A stretch of DNA of 64,000 nucleotides, taken from assembly GCA_902606525.1 (NCBI GenBank), contig CACLGW010000002.1, positions 1 to 64,000 of the forward strand, written 5' to 3'. The position numbers were made by a program, and so were the translations under genes. Position 1 is the first letter of the stretch. Every line of letters starts with the position of its first letter. Under the pieces are notes generated by a model, which saw only the letters and a program-made list of their open reading frames with translations, was not told where the DNA came from and did not search any database. This document shows positions 9,155 to 19,018 of this stretch, piece after piece. This DNA comes from an uncultured Bacteroidota bacterium. Lineage in GTDB: Bacteria > Bacteroidota > Bacteroidia > Flavobacteriales > Flavobacteriaceae.

Positions 9155-11062
9155 ATGAGTAAAATAATCGGAATTGACTTAGGAACAACAAATTCATGTG
9201 TATCCGTAATGGAAGGAAATGAACCCATTGTTATTCCAAATGCTGAAGGAAAAAGGACTACGCCATCTGTTATTGCTTTTGTCGATGGAGGAGAAATAAA
9301 GGTCGGTGATCCTGCAAAACGGCAAGCTGTAACCAACCCAACAAAGACTATTGCCTCAATAAAACGTTTTATGGGGAATAAATTTTCAGAATCCAAAAAC
9401 GACATAAGTACGGTAGCTTATAAATTGGTTAAAGGAGATAATGACACCCCTCGTGTTGACATAGACGGGCGTTTATACAGCCCACAAGAGCTTTCAGCAA
9501 TGACATTGCAAAAAATGAAAAAAACTGCTGAAGATTATCTCGGTCAAGATGTTACGGAAGCAGTCATTACAGTCCCTGCCTATTTTAATGATTCTCAGCG
9601 CCAAGCAACAAAAGAAGCAGGAGAAATTGCAGGTTTAAAAGTTGAACGAATAATTAACGAACCAACAGCTGCTGCTCTAGCCTATGGGCTTGATAAAGGT
9701 AATTCTGATAAAAAAATTGCAGTTTATGATTTAGGTGGAGGGACATTTGATATTTCAATACTCGAATTAGGAGATGGAGTTTTTGAGGTGCTTTCAACTA
9801 ACGGAGACACCCATCTTGGTGGAGATGATTTTGACCAAGTTATAATAGATTTTTTAGCACAGACCTTCAAAAAAGATGAATCGATTGATTTAAGAAAAGA
9901 CCCAATGGCTTTGCAAAGACTTAAAGAAGCTGCTGAAAAAGCAAAAATTGAGTTATCATCCTCATCTCAAACCGAAATAAATTTACCTTATGTTACAGCC
10001 ACAGAATCAGGACCGAAACACTTGGTAACAACTTTGACTCGTGCAAATTTTGAAAAACTGGCTGATGAATTGGTCAAAAGATCTATGGCGCCAGTAAAAA
10101 AGGCATTAGATGATGCAAGCTTATCAACAAGTGATATTGACGAAGTAATTCTTGTAGGAGGTTCTACAAGAATTCCTATCATACAGGGAGAAGTTGAAAA
10201 GTTTTTTGGTAAAAAACCATCAAAAGGCGTTAACCCTGACGAGGTAGTTGCTGTTGGTGCTGCTATCCAAGGCGGTGTTCTGACGGGTGATGTTAAAGAT
10301 GTTTTACTTTTAGATGTGACACCTTTATCACTAGGGATTGAAACAATGGGTGGGGTTATGACAAAACTAATTGAATCTAACACTACAATACCAACAAAAA
10401 AATCACAAATTTTTTCAACAGCAGCTGACAATCAGCCCTCAGTGGAAATCCATGTTTTACAAGGAGAACGTTCAATGGCAACAGATAATAAAACCATAGG
10501 ACGTTTTCACCTCGATGGAATTCCTCCTGCTCAACGTGGCACACCACAGATTGAGGTAACTTTTGATATTGATGCTAATGGCATAATAAAAGTAAGTGCC
10601 TTAGATAAAGCAACTAATAAGTCACAAGATATTCGAATTGAAGCTTCTTCAGGATTAACTGAGGAAGAAATTGAAAAAATGAAAAAGGAAGCAGAAGCTA
10701 ATGCAGATGCAGATAAAAAAGTAAAAGAGGAGGCTGAAAAATTAAACAGTGCTGACCAGATGATTTTTCAAACAGAAAAGCAGTTAAAAGAATTTGGAGA
10801 AAAATTATCTGATGATAAGAAGGCACCGATTGAATCTGCTTTAGAGGAATTAAAAAAAGCCTATGAAACAAAAGATCTAGAAGTCATTAGTAAAGCCTTA
10901 GAAAATATTGATAACGCATGGAAGAATGCTTCTGAAGAAATGTATAAAGCACAAGCTGAGCCTGGAAGTGCTACTCAAGAAGATTCTGATCCTCAGCCTA
11001 ATCCAGAGAGCAAAGGAGGCGACGATGTTCAGGATGTTGACTTTGAAGAAGTGAAAGAATAA
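9155..11062 (+). CDS. dnaK: molecular chaperone DnaK (Hsp70)
   Basis: DnaK is the ATP-driven Hsp70 chaperone of the cytoplasm. The 635-residue protein shows all landmarks: the N-terminal phosphate loop [13 protein letters not shown], the connect motif [11 protein letters not shown], the second loop VGGSTRIP, the linker [13 protein letters not shown] leading into the substrate domain, a charged helical lid, and the conserved acidic end VDFEEVKE. No dnaJ or grpE is adjacent, so they lie elsewhere. The gene appears to be a single unit, with a sigma-54-like element upstream and a hairpin terminator downstream. Confidence 0.98.
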   Translation: MSKIIGIDLGTTNSCVSVMEGNEPIVIPNAEGKRTTPSVIAFVDGGEIKVGDPAKRQAVTNPTKTIASIKRFMGNKFSESKNDISTVAYKLVKGDNDTPRVDIDGRLYSPQELSAMTLQKMKKTAEDYLGQDVTEAVITVPAYFNDSQRQATKEAGEIAGLKVERIINEPTAAALAYGLDKGNSDKKIAVYDLGGGTFDISILELGDGVFEVLSTNGDTHLGGDDFDQVIIDFLAQTFKKDESIDLRKDPMALQRLKEAAEKAKIELSSSSQTEINLPYVTATESGPKHLVTTLTRANFEKLADELVKRSMAPVKKALDDASLSTSDIDEVILVGGSTRIPIIQGEVEKFFGKKPSKGVNPDEVVAVGAAIQGGVLTGDVKDVLLLDVTPLSLGIETMGGVMTKLIESNTTIPTKKSQIFSTAADNQPSVEIHVLQGERSMATDNKTIGRFHLDGIPPAQRGTPQIEVTFDIDANGIIKVSALDKATNKSQDIRIEASSGLTEEEIEKMKKEAEANADADKKVKEEAEKLNSADQMIFQTEKQLKEFGEKLSDDKKAPIESALEELKKAYETKDLEVISKALENIDNAWKNASEEMYKAQAEPGSATQEDSDPQPNPESKGGDDVQDVDFEEVKE

Positions 11063-11087
11063 AATCAACATTTTGTTTTTAAATAAG

Positions 11088-11120
11088 AAATGTCTTTTGT
11101 AAAACATAAGGCATTTTTTG
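11088..11120 (+). terminator. rho-independent terminator after dnaK
   Basis: AAATGTCTT pairs with AAGGCATTT (nine pairs, one of them G-U) around an 11-nt loop, and a T-run follows. It lies 25 nt after the dnaK stop codon and ahead of menI. Confidence 0.7.
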
Positions 11121-11141
11121 TTACCTAGTTTTTAATTAAAT

Positions 11142-11555
11142 ATGAAAAAAGATCAAGTATTATCAATAACTAACGGGATTTGTAAAAATACCTTAATGGA
11201 GACATTAAAAATTGAGTTTATAGATGTTGGAGACAAATTTCTTAAAGCTCGTATGCCAGTAAATTCAAGGGTTTATCAGCCAGATGGAGTTCTTCATGGA
11301 GGAGCTACCGCTGCACTTGCTGAAAGTGTAGGAAGTGCAGCTGTATTTGTTTTGAACAAAGATCCAAATATTCAAGTCCGAGGCATAGAGATTACTGCAA
11401 ATCATATAAAAAGTGTTGAGAATGGATATATTTATGCAACAGCTTCTCCACTGCATCAAGGAAGAACTATCCAATTATGGGAAATTAGAGTAGAGGATGA
11501 AAACGATACCCTGATTTCAATTTGTAAATTAACTACTTACAAAAAAAGAAAATAA
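11142..11555 (+). CDS. menI: hotdog-fold thioesterase, probable DHNA-CoA hydrolase
   Basis: The 137-residue protein is a PaaI-type hotdog thioesterase. It closely follows the pattern of E. coli MenI/YdiI: MPVNSR, GVLHGGATAALAES with the catalytic Glu in the last motif, EITANHIKS, and a C-terminal LTTYK. MenI releases 1,4-dihydroxy-2-naphthoate from its CoA ester in menaquinone synthesis. The next gene encodes the MenA domain that prenylates this product, which supports the assignment. It lies downstream of the dnaK terminator and 59 nt ahead of the PAS-MenA gene. Confidence 0.88.
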   Translation: MKKDQVLSITNGICKNTLMETLKIEFIDVGDKFLKARMPVNSRVYQPDGVLHGGATAALAESVGSAAVFVLNKDPNIQVRGIEITANHIKSVENGYIYATASPLHQGRTIQLWEIRVEDENDTLISICKLTTYKKRK

Positions 11556-11568
11556 TTTATTTCAGTAA

Positions 11569-11597
11569 TTTGTTGTTTAATATTTAGAATATATTTG
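11569..11597 (+). promoter_or_regulatory. Bacteroidota-type promoter of the menA-CPBP-menE genes
   Basis: TATATTTG at 11590-11597 matches TAnnTTTG exactly and is preceded by TTTG at 11569-11572 with a 17-nt spacer, within the range known for Flavobacterium. The start codon follows 17 nt after the element. Confidence 0.5.
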
Positions 11598-11614
11598 TTC
11601 AAAAATATATTAAT

Positions 11615-12961
11615 ATGAAAAGTGTTATCATTTGTGATATGGAGGGAGTGATTCAGGAAATCAATAAAGGGGCTCTCGAATTATTTGGTTATGATAAAGA
11701 AGAGCTCATAGGAAAAAAAAGAGTATCAATTTTTTCACCAGGAGAAATAGTCATTCAAAATGTTTTAGGTTGGTTAGAAAAGGCCAATAAAGAGGGCAAA
11801 TCATTGGTCAAAACTAACTTCATAAAAAAAGATGGTACCAAATTTAATGCTGAAATACTAATTACTCCTAATTTTGCGAATGGAAAAGATAAAGAGCAAA
11901 CCGGTTATTGTGGAATAACAAAAGAAATTAATGAAGATGTTAATATCCCGATAAACTTTTCAACTAAGATTTTTAAGGGTATTGCTATAACAAGAGGTGG
12001 TTTTACATTGGCATCTATATTACCTATGATTATCATTGCAATTTTATTAAATCAATTAAATTCTTTATCAATTATAAATACGATAATTTCTATAACTGGT
12101 ATCGTATGTCTTCATATTTTTGGAAATTTATATAATGACTATTTTGACGTAAGTTCTGGAACCGATGAAGTAAATAACGAATATTTTAATGTTGGTGATA
12201 AATCTTTAATTTTAAGGGGAGCTCAAATTTCAGGTGGTAGTAGAGCAATTGAATTAGGTCTTATCACATTAAATAAAACAAAAAAATTAGGAAACATAAT
12301 GTTACTAATTGCTTTAGCTTGCATTGTATTCCTATCAATAAGTATATTTTTAGAGACTAAATCTATTAATAATATTTATGGAATATTTACAATTGGTTTT
12401 TTAGGTTTAATATTAACATACTCTTATACAGCTAAACCTTTAAGGTTGTCTGCTAGAAGAGGACTAGGTGAGTTTGTTATTTTTTTAACCTTTGGGCCAT
12501 TACTAACTCTTGGTAGTGCTTTTGCAATGACAAATACCTCTCTTGATATAACATATAATGCTTTAAAGTTTTTTATATTTATTGGCATTCCTTTAGGATT
12601 ATTAACTACTAATATTCTTTTAATAAATCAATTTCCAGATTATAATTCAGACAAAAAATCGAATAAAATTAATTTAGTTGTTTTATTTGGAAAGAAACTT
12701 TCTAGATGGATTTATTTATTAAACTTAGTTTTAATTTTTTTAAGTACTTTCTATTTTATCCAAGAAATATCAAAATTTATTCCAGTATTCAACTACAATA
12801 GTTTTTATATTATTTTTTCAATAATTTTTGTATACGGGTTATATATTTTTAGTGGATTATTCAAATATTATGATTCAAGAAAACTAATTAATTATAACAT
12901 TCATACCATATATTATCAAATTATTTTTTGTTTGGGTTTAGTTTTGACCTTTTATATATAA
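11615..12961 (+). CDS. menA: PAS domain fused to UbiA-family prenyltransferase (MenA-like)
   Basis: Residues 1 to about 108 form a PAS/S-box domain (CDMEGVIQEIN, FGYDKEELIGK, KKDGTKFNAE, ending in GITKEIN). From about 118 to the end lies an integral-membrane UbiA prenyltransferase with 8-9 hydrophobic segments. The first Asp-rich motif is N174-D-Y-F-D178 with D184, the second is D342-xxx-D346, and YTAKPLRLSARRGLGE (271-286) is the conserved inner loop. The flanking menI and menE genes indicate 1,4-dihydroxy-2-naphthoate polyprenyltransferase, the membrane step of menaquinone synthesis. MenA proteins I know of are about 300 residues without a PAS domain. The reading frame is continuous, and an in-frame stop at 11585 bounds the start. 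A sensory or regulatory role for the PAS part is inference. Confidence 0.85.
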   Translation: MKSVIICDMEGVIQEINKGALELFGYDKEELIGKKRVSIFSPGEIVIQNVLGWLEKANKEGKSLVKTNFIKKDGTKFNAEILITPNFANGKDKEQTGYCGITKEINEDVNIPINFSTKIFKGIAITRGGFTLASILPMIIIAILLNQLNSLSIINTIISITGIVCLHIFGNLYNDYFDVSSGTDEVNNEYFNVGDKSLILRGAQISGGSRAIELGLITLNKTKKLGNIMLLIALACIVFLSISIFLETKSINNIYGIFTIGFLGLILTYSYTAKPLRLSARRGLGEFVIFLTFGPLLTLGSAFAMTNTSLDITYNALKFFIFIGIPLGLLTTNILLINQFPDYNSDKKSNKINLVVLFGKKLSRWIYLLNLVLIFLSTFYFIQEISKFIPVFNYNSFYIIFSIIFVYGLYIFSGLFKYYDSRKLINYNIHTIYYQIIFCLGLVLTFYI

Positions 12962-12973
12962 ATAGATATTAAT

Positions 12974-13876
12974 ATGTTTCTTAATCGAGTTTCAGGGTAT
13001 AAAAATCCATTCTGGATGTACCTGCTTGGTTCTTTTATTATTTTTATTTTTACGCTAATTGGTCAGTTGCCACTCACTTTTTTTATGACAAAAGAAAGAA
13101 TTGTAGATGCTAGTGGTGATCCCATGTTAGCATTAAGAAATTTAGATAAAAATTTACAATTACTTTTACTTTTAATCCCCTTTGCGGTTGGCTTTTTAGG
13201 ACTTTTATTGGTAGTAAAAAAAATTCACGGATTTAGTTTGAGAAGTATATCAACATCGCGTAATTCTTTAGATTGGAAAAGGATAATTTATGCCTTCATA
13301 GTTTGGAGTTCGATAACATTTTTATTGATCCTTGTTGATTATGCTATTAATCCCGGTGATTATCAATGGAATTTTAATTTTAATTCTTTTGCTATACTTC
13401 TTTTGATAGCGGTAGCTCTAATGCCTATACAAACTAGTTTAGAAGAATATATTTTCAGAGGATATTTAATGCAAGGTTTTGGAGTTTTATTTAAAAGTAG
13501 ATTAGGAGCATTACTTACTACCTCTTTAATTTTTGGCTGCTTACATTTTTATAACCCTGAAGTTGAGAAATTAGGTTATGGACTAATGATATATTACGTC
13601 GGGACTGGTTTATTTTTAGGAATATTAACTCTAATGGATGAAGGGATTGAACTCGCGCTAGGTTTTCATGCAGCAAATAATTTAGTTACAGCTTTGATGG
13701 TAACTTCTTCTTGGACTGTATTTCAAACAGAATCTGTTTTTATAGATGTTTCTGAGCCCTCTCTTGGTGGAGAAGTCCTAATTTCTGTATTTATATTATA
13801 TCCTTTTTTTATTTTTTTAATGTCTAATAGATTTAATTGGTCTGGATGGAATACAAAAATTACTTCTAAACTATAA
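12974..13876 (+). CDS. CPBP-family intramembrane metalloprotease
   Basis: The 300-residue protein has about eight hydrophobic segments and the three CPBP (Abi/CAAX protease and bacteriocin-processing) motifs: EExxxR (E157-E158 to R162), the His of GCLHFYNP (H191), and HxxxN (H232-N236). These residues form the intramembrane metal site in the family. It begins 12 nt after the MenA fusion and ends 2 nt before menE, so it is cotranscribed with menaquinone genes. Its substrate is unknown. It could process a membrane component of the pathway, or only share the operon. Confidence 0.85.
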   Translation: MFLNRVSGYKNPFWMYLLGSFIIFIFTLIGQLPLTFFMTKERIVDASGDPMLALRNLDKNLQLLLLLIPFAVGFLGLLLVVKKIHGFSLRSISTSRNSLDWKRIIYAFIVWSSITFLLILVDYAINPGDYQWNFNFNSFAILLLIAVALMPIQTSLEEYIFRGYLMQGFGVLFKSRLGALLTTSLIFGCLHFYNPEVEKLGYGLMIYYVGTGLFLGILTLMDEGIELALGFHAANNLVTALMVTSSWTVFQTESVFIDVSEPSLGGEVLISVFILYPFFIFLMSNRFNWSGWNTKITSKL

Positions 13877-13878
13877 TT

Positions 13879-14970
13879 ATGCAAACACCCCATTATTCAA
13901 AAATTCATAATCGTTTTCTTTTGAACGGTTATTTTTATGACAAAAACACCCTAAAAGAAGTTGCTTATGACTTTATCAAAGAGGGTGATGAATATGAATA
14001 TTTTTTAGGTGATTTCCTTTTAGATTGGTTTGATAATTCAGATTCTGTTTATCTTGAGAGTTCAGTAACTTCTCCTCAGCCTAAAAAATTTTTATTCAAA
14101 AAGCAGTCTCTTGTAAATAGTGCAATTTCTACAGGAAATTTCTTTGGAATAAGTGTTGGTGATAGTGCTTTACATTGCCTTCCAGCAAATTATATTGCAG
14201 GAAAGATGATGCTGATTCGTGCAATGATATTGGGTTTGGAAATTGATTTGATTTCACCTTCAAAAACCCCATTTCATAAAAATCAAAAAACTTACGATTT
14301 TGTAGCGATGACACCAACGCAAGCTTTTCATTCCCTATCAAATTTAAAAAAAGTAAAAAAACTTATTATAGGAGGCGCTTATGTTTCTTTAGCTCTACAA
14401 AAATCTCTTATTAATTCTAAAGTAAATGCATTTGAAACTTATGGTATGATGGAGACGTTATCTCATATTGCAGTTCGAACTATGCTTGATCCCGTATCTG
14501 AATTTAAATGTTTACCTGGCATTAAGGTTCATCATGACAAACGAAATTGTTTGGTAATCGACGCCCCTAATTTAAATCTTAGTAATCTAGTAACAAATGA
14601 TGAAGTGGAAATCATAAGCCCAAATCATTTTAGATTGATTGGAAGAATAGATAATATTATTTACTCAGGAGATTTAAAACTTCACCCCGAACAAGTAGAG
14701 CGTAAACTTTCTGAAAATCTTTCTTTTCATTTTTTTATAGATAGCATTTCAGATCCATTATTAGGTGAAAAGGTAGTATTAGTAATAAAAGATAACCCTA
14801 AAATTAAATTTGAGAAACTCCAAAAGCAGATTAAAAAGTGTAATCATCTTAAGCCTTACGAGGTTCCCAAAGCTGTAGTTTATTTTAAAGATTTTATCCA
14901 GACATACAGTGGAAAGGTAAAGCGAAAGGATACAATGTCTCAGAAACCACTACGAGTATTAAACTTGTAA
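13879..14970 (+). CDS. menE: o-succinylbenzoate-CoA ligase-like protein
   Basis: This adenylate-forming enzyme would activate o-succinylbenzoate with CoA in menaquinone synthesis. ALHCLPANYIAGKMM, ETYGMMET (adenine-binding), the hinge region IDNIIYSGDLKLHPEQ and YSGKVKRKD with the C-terminal Lys are present. At 363 residues it is shorter than E. coli MenE (about 450), which I believe is normal for flavobacterial versions. Odd: the Gly-rich ATP loop, usually TSGTTGxPK, reads SSVTSPQPK (residues 61-69), so both loop glycines are gone. The gene overlaps the convergent carboxylase gene by 12 nt. Confidence 0.82.
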   Translation: MQTPHYSKIHNRFLLNGYFYDKNTLKEVAYDFIKEGDEYEYFLGDFLLDWFDNSDSVYLESSVTSPQPKKFLFKKQSLVNSAISTGNFFGISVGDSALHCLPANYIAGKMMLIRAMILGLEIDLISPSKTPFHKNQKTYDFVAMTPTQAFHSLSNLKKVKKLIIGGAYVSLALQKSLINSKVNAFETYGMMETLSHIAVRTMLDPVSEFKCLPGIKVHHDKRNCLVIDAPNLNLSNLVTNDEVEIISPNHFRLIGRIDNIIYSGDLKLHPEQVERKLSENLSFHFFIDSISDPLLGEKVVLVIKDNPKIKFEKLQKQIKKCNHLKPYEVPKAVVYFKDFIQTYSGKVKRKDTMSQKPLRVLNL

Positions 14971-16587
14971 GAGACCCATATTAAATTTTTCTATAATCGG
15001 AGCATGATTTGCCATATCAATCCCCATACTTATCCAAGATCTAGTTTCAGCTGGATCAATTACCCCATCAACCCATAATTGAGACGCAGCATAGAGTATG
15101 TCAGTTTTGTTTTCATAATCTTCATTGATTTGTTTTTGTAAGTCTATTTCTTTTTTTTCATCAAAATTCACTCCATTTTTTTTGGCTGTAGATTTTTCAA
15201 TTTGCAATAAGACATTGGCCGCTTGACTCCCTCCCATAACTGCGATTTTTGCTGTAGGCCATGCTAGCATTAAACGAGGATCATATGCCCTTCCACACAT
15301 AGCATAATTACCTGCTCCAAAAGAGTTTCCAACAATAATAGTAAACTTAGGTACAACAGAATTGGCGACTGCATTTACCATTTTAGCTCCATCTTTTATG
15401 ATACCTCCGTGTTCAGCTTTGCTGCCTACCATGAAACCAGTAACATCTTGAATGAAAACCAAAGGAATATTTCGTTGGTTACAATTTGCTATAAAACGAG
15501 TGGCTTTATCTGCAGCATCTCCATAAATGACTCCACCAAATTGCATTTCTCCAGATTTACTTTTTACAACCTTTCTTTGATTGGCTATAATACCTACTGA
15601 CCATCCATCTATTTTTGCATATGTTGTTATTAAAGTTTGTCCATACTCTTTTTTGTATTCATCCATAGACTCTTTATCTACCAATTGACCTAAAAGCTTG
15701 TGGCTGTCATAAGGTTGTGTACTTACTTTAGGAAGGATTTTATAAATCATATCAGGATCTCCTGTAGGTAATTTCGGTGCGGTTCGCTGAAAGCCAGCGA
15801 TCGAAGGATGTCCTATTTTCTCAACTAGACTTTTAATTTTTTCTAATGCAGCTTGATCATCTTTTACCTTATAATCTGTAACTCCACTAATACCACTATG
15901 TGTATTTGCTCCTCCTAAAAACTCATTGTCTACATCTTCACCAATCGCAGCTTTTACTAAATAACTTCCTGCTAAAAAAATACTTCCTGTTTTTTCTACA
16001 ATAATTGCCTCATCGGACATGATTGGAAGATAGGCTCCTCCAGCGACACAGCTACCCATTACAGCCGCAATTTGCACAATACCCATACTACTCATTTTGG
16101 CATTATTTCTAAAAATACGTCCAAAATTTTCCTTATCTGCAAAAATTTGGTCTTGGAGGGGAAGGAAAATACCAGCACTATCTACAAGATAGATAATCGG
16201 GATTTTATTTTCTATGGCAATTTCTTGTGCTCTTAGATTCTTTTTTGCAGTCATGGGAAACCAAGCACCAGCTTTTACGGTTGCATCATTTGCAACAATT
16301 ACACACCGCTTTCCAGAGATTTTAGAGATTACAACAACTACACCCGCTGAAGGACAGCCCCCATATTGTTCATACATATTTTCTGCTGCGAGAACACCTA
16401 TTTCAAAAACTTCATCAGGATTATCAACTAATTGATTAATTCGTTGACGAGCTGAAAACTTACCCTTTTGGTTTAATTCTTTAAGACTAGCCTTGCCTCC
16501 TCCTTGTTTTATAATTCTTACTCTTTGTTCGAGTTTTGCCCATGCCATTTTAATGACATCTTTATTTTTTTCTTGTTCTAAATTCAT
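14959..16587 (-). CDS. acyl-CoA carboxylase carboxyltransferase (beta) subunit
   Basis: The 542-residue protein is a biotin-dependent carboxyltransferase of the propionyl-/methylcrotonyl-CoA carboxylase type. The twin crotonase-like halves are visible: VDSAGIFLPLQDQIF with GGAYLPIMSDE in the first, and FIQDVTGFMVGSKAEHGGIIKDGAKM, GNSFGAGNYAMCGRAYDPR in the second. The sequence is closest in feel to methylcrotonyl-CoA carboxylase beta (leucine breakdown). No biotin carboxylase subunit lies next to it in this window, so the partner is encoded elsewhere. Its 3' end overlaps menE by 12 nt. Confidence 0.88.
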   Translation of the reverse strand: MNLEQEKNKDVIKMAWAKLEQRVRIIKQGGGKASLKELNQKGKFSARQRINQLVDNPDEVFEIGVLAAENMYEQYGGCPSAGVVVVISKISGKRCVIVANDATVKAGAWFPMTAKKNLRAQEIAIENKIPIIYLVDSAGIFLPLQDQIFADKENFGRIFRNNAKMSSMGIVQIAAVMGSCVAGGAYLPIMSDEAIIVEKTGSIFLAGSYLVKAAIGEDVDNEFLGGANTHSGISGVTDYKVKDDQAALEKIKSLVEKIGHPSIAGFQRTAPKLPTGDPDMIYKILPKVSTQPYDSHKLLGQLVDKESMDEYKKEYGQTLITTYAKIDGWSVGIIANQRKVVKSKSGEMQFGGVIYGDAADKATRFIANCNQRNIPLVFIQDVTGFMVGSKAEHGGIIKDGAKMVNAVANSVVPKFTIIVGNSFGAGNYAMCGRAYDPRLMLAWPTAKIAVMGGSQAANVLLQIEKSTAKKNGVNFDEKKEIDLQKQINEDYENKTDILYAASQLWVDGVIDPAETRSWISMGIDMANHAPIIEKFNMGLLQV

Positions 16588-16675
16588 AACGTTATTAAGT
16601 CACTGCTAAAGTAATAATTTCTATAGGTGAAGTTTTAAATAAAAGTTCGATATTTGTCATTGTTTACGAACAAAG

Positions 16676-16855
16676 ATGGGTTTAAACAAAAATAAAATAG
16701 TTGGCTACACCGCTTTGGTAATGGCAATTATTGGTAGTGCATTAATTTTAGTTGGTATTTTTAAATATACTGATTACGCTATAGGTTTTTCAATTGCAGG
16801 TGTAGGATTTTTTGCCATTGCCTGGGCTTTTAACGCCTTAAGGGGCAGAATTTAA
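16676..16855 (+). CDS. small two-helix membrane protein upstream of ettA
   Basis: This 59-residue ORF was found by reading the gap between the carboxylase gene and ettA. It starts [11 protein letters not shown], has two hydrophobic helices (about residues 9-29 and 34-52) and ends in ALRGRI. The stop codon lies 1 nt before the ettA ATG, so the two are likely cotranscribed and translationally coupled. Similar proteins of about 60 residues occur in this position in Flavobacteriaceae; I recall the label CAL67264 family membrane protein but cannot check it here. The function is unknown. Confidence 0.8.
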   Translation: MGLNKNKIVGYTALVMAIIGSALILVGIFKYTDYAIGFSIAGVGFFAIAWAFNALRGRI

Positions 16856-16856
16856 C

Positions 16857-18551
16857 ATGTCAGAAGATAAAAAGGTAATTTTTTCGATGAATGGGGTTTC
16901 AAAAACCTTTCAAAGTTCCAATCAGCCAGTTTTAAAAAATATTCATTTAAGTTTCTTTTACGGAGCAAAAATTGGTATTCTTGGACTTAATGGCTCAGGA
17001 AAATCTAGCCTTCTAAAAATAATAGCAGGTTTAGATAAAAGCTACCAAGGTGATATAGTTTTTTCAAGTGAGTATAAAGTTGGTTATCTAGAACAGGAGC
17101 CAAAACTTAATGAAGAAAAAACTGTCCTAGAGGTTGTTAAAGAGGGTGTAGCATCTATAGTTGCTATTTTGGATGAATATAACCAGATAAATGATCAATT
17201 TGGTCTGCCAGAGGTTTATGAAAATAATGATAAAATGGGAAAACTTATGGATCGGCAGGCCCAACTCCAGGATGAAATTGATTCAGCAAATGCTTGGGAG
17301 CTCGACACAAAATTAGAGATTGCTATGGATGCTTTACGAACTCCACCTAGCGGTCAAAAAATAGGCCTTCTTTCTGGGGGTGAACGAAGAAGAGTCGCAT
17401 TATGTCGTTTATTATTACAAGAGCCTGATGTGTTGCTTTTAGATGAGCCTACCAATCATTTAGATGCTGAGTCTGTTCAATGGTTAGAACATCACTTAGC
17501 TCAATACCAGGGCACTGTAATCGCTGTAACACATGACCGTTATTTTCTAGACAATGTAGCTGGTTGGATTTTAGAATTAGATCGTGGTGAAGGAATTCCA
17601 TGGAAAGGAAACTATTCTTCCTGGTTAGATCAGAAATTTAAACGTTTGGCTCAAGAACAAAAACAATCTTCCAAACGACAAAAAACTTTAGAACGGGAAC
17701 TAGAATGGGTACGCATGGCTCCCAAGGGGCGGCAATCAAAACAAAAGGCTCGTTTGGCAAATTATGATAAGCTAATGAGTCAAGATCAAAAAAAGATTGA
17801 TGAGAAGTTAGAGATTTTTATTCCAAATGGACCCCGTTTAGGCACGAATGTTATTAAAGCATCCAATGTTTCTAAATCTTTTGGTGAAAAGTTATTGTAT
17901 GAAGATCTCAATTTTAATTTACCTCAAGCTGGAATAGTTGGGGTAATTGGACCAAACGGTGCAGGAAAGTCTACAGTTTTTCGGATGATAATGGGAGAAG
18001 AATCCCCAAACGGAGGAATATTTTCAATTGGTGATACGGTAAAACTAGCTTATGTAGATCAGTCTCATGCTAATATTGATTCTGAAAAATCAATTTGGCA
18101 AAATTTTAGCGATGAGCAGGATTTAATTATGCTAGGGGGAAGACAGATCAATTCTAGAGCATTTCTTAGCCGTTTTAACTTTAGTGGAAATGAACAAAAT
18201 AAGAAAGTTGCTTTACTTTCTGGTGGAGAGCGTAACCGTTTATACTTAGCAATGACCTTAAAAGAGCAAGGGAATGTACTATTGCTAGATGAACCTACTA
18301 ACGACCTTGATGTAAATACTCTTAGAGCCTTAGAAGAAGGACTAGATAACTTCGCTGGTTGTGCTGTAATTATTTCTCACGACCGCTGGTTCCTTGATCG
18401 TATTTGTACTCATATTTTAGCTTTTGAGGGAGATTCCCAAATTTATTTTTTTGAAGGTTCTTATTCAGACTACCGGGAAAATAAGAGAAAACGTTTAGGT
18501 CAAGACATTATGCCTAAAAGGATACAATACCGAAAATTAACTAGGGATTAA
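16857..18551 (+). CDS. ettA: energy-dependent translational throttle protein EttA (ABC-F ATPase)
   Basis: EttA is a soluble ABC-F protein that binds the ribosomal E site and gates elongation according to the ATP/ADP ratio. At 564 residues it matches the family. Both ATPase cassettes are complete: [22 protein letters not shown] and [15 protein letters not shown] in the first, [22 protein letters not shown] and [15 protein letters not shown] in the second. They are separated by the basic linker around [16 protein letters not shown]. It shares a TTAA with the convergent acetyltransferase gene, which serves as the stop codon on both strands. Confidence 0.96.
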   Translation: MSEDKKVIFSMNGVSKTFQSSNQPVLKNIHLSFFYGAKIGILGLNGSGKSSLLKIIAGLDKSYQGDIVFSSEYKVGYLEQEPKLNEEKTVLEVVKEGVASIVAILDEYNQINDQFGLPEVYENNDKMGKLMDRQAQLQDEIDSANAWELDTKLEIAMDALRTPPSGQKIGLLSGGERRRVALCRLLLQEPDVLLLDEPTNHLDAESVQWLEHHLAQYQGTVIAVTHDRYFLDNVAGWILELDRGEGIPWKGNYSSWLDQKFKRLAQEQKQSSKRQKTLERELEWVRMAPKGRQSKQKARLANYDKLMSQDQKKIDEKLEIFIPNGPRLGTNVIKASNVSKSFGEKLLYEDLNFNLPQAGIVGVIGPNGAGKSTVFRMIMGEESPNGGIFSIGDTVKLAYVDQSHANIDSEKSIWQNFSDEQDLIMLGGRQINSRAFLSRFNFSGNEQNKKVALLSGGERNRLYLAMTLKEQGNVLLLDEPTNDLDVNTLRALEEGLDNFAGCAVIISHDRWFLDRICTHILAFEGDSQIYFFEGSYSDYRENKRKRLGQDIMPKRIQYRKLTRD

Positions 18552-19018
18552 GCTAATTTTAATTCCATTTTAATATTTCCACGTAAATAAATCAGGTCAG
18601 CTTCCATAGGAACTTCAATAAAGCCATATTTAAAGTACAAATGAATTGAGTTTTTTAAGATTGTATTTGAATAAAGTACAATTTTATTCCAATGATGCTT
18701 TTTAGCAAAAGAGATAGCAAATTGCATCATAATATTTCCATATCCTTTACCTCTGAATTTAGGATCAATTGCCATTTTACTAAATTCATATACCTGATTC
18801 TCTTTTTTTATGAATGCAAAGGTTCCGATAACTTCATCCTTTATTTCCCCCATTACAATAAAACCACCAGGGTCTAAAATTTCTGTTTTTGGATTGCTTA
18901 ATACTTTTTCATCAATAGGTTCAACCTCAAAATACGTTTTAAGCCATTCAACATTTAGGGCCATAAACTGTTCAGCATCTTTAGCATTAAATTCTCTAAA
19001 CTTAATTTCAGGCGTCAT
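18548..19018 (-). CDS. GNAT-family N-acetyltransferase
   Basis: The 156-residue protein carries the GNAT acetyl-CoA site, with [20 protein letters not shown] as motif A and a C-terminal [11 protein letters not shown] turn. The acceptor cannot be predicted. It starts inside the last 11 nt of fumC and so follows it in one transcript. The 3' end shares TTAA with ettA as reciprocal stop codons. Confidence 0.85.
   Translation of the reverse strand: MTPEIKFREFNAKDAEQFMALNVEWLKTYFEVEPIDEKVLSNPKTEILDPGGFIVMGEIKDEVIGTFAFIKKENQVYEFSKMAIDPKFRGKGYGNIMMQFAISFAKKHHWNKIVLYSNTILKNSIHLYFKYGFIEVPMEADLIYLRGNIKMELKLA

Noticed and set aside
9988-10431. 147-residue ORF on the minus strand
   Set aside because: It is a mirror of dnaK on the opposite strand, with Ser/Thr-rich low-complexity translation typical of antisense frames.
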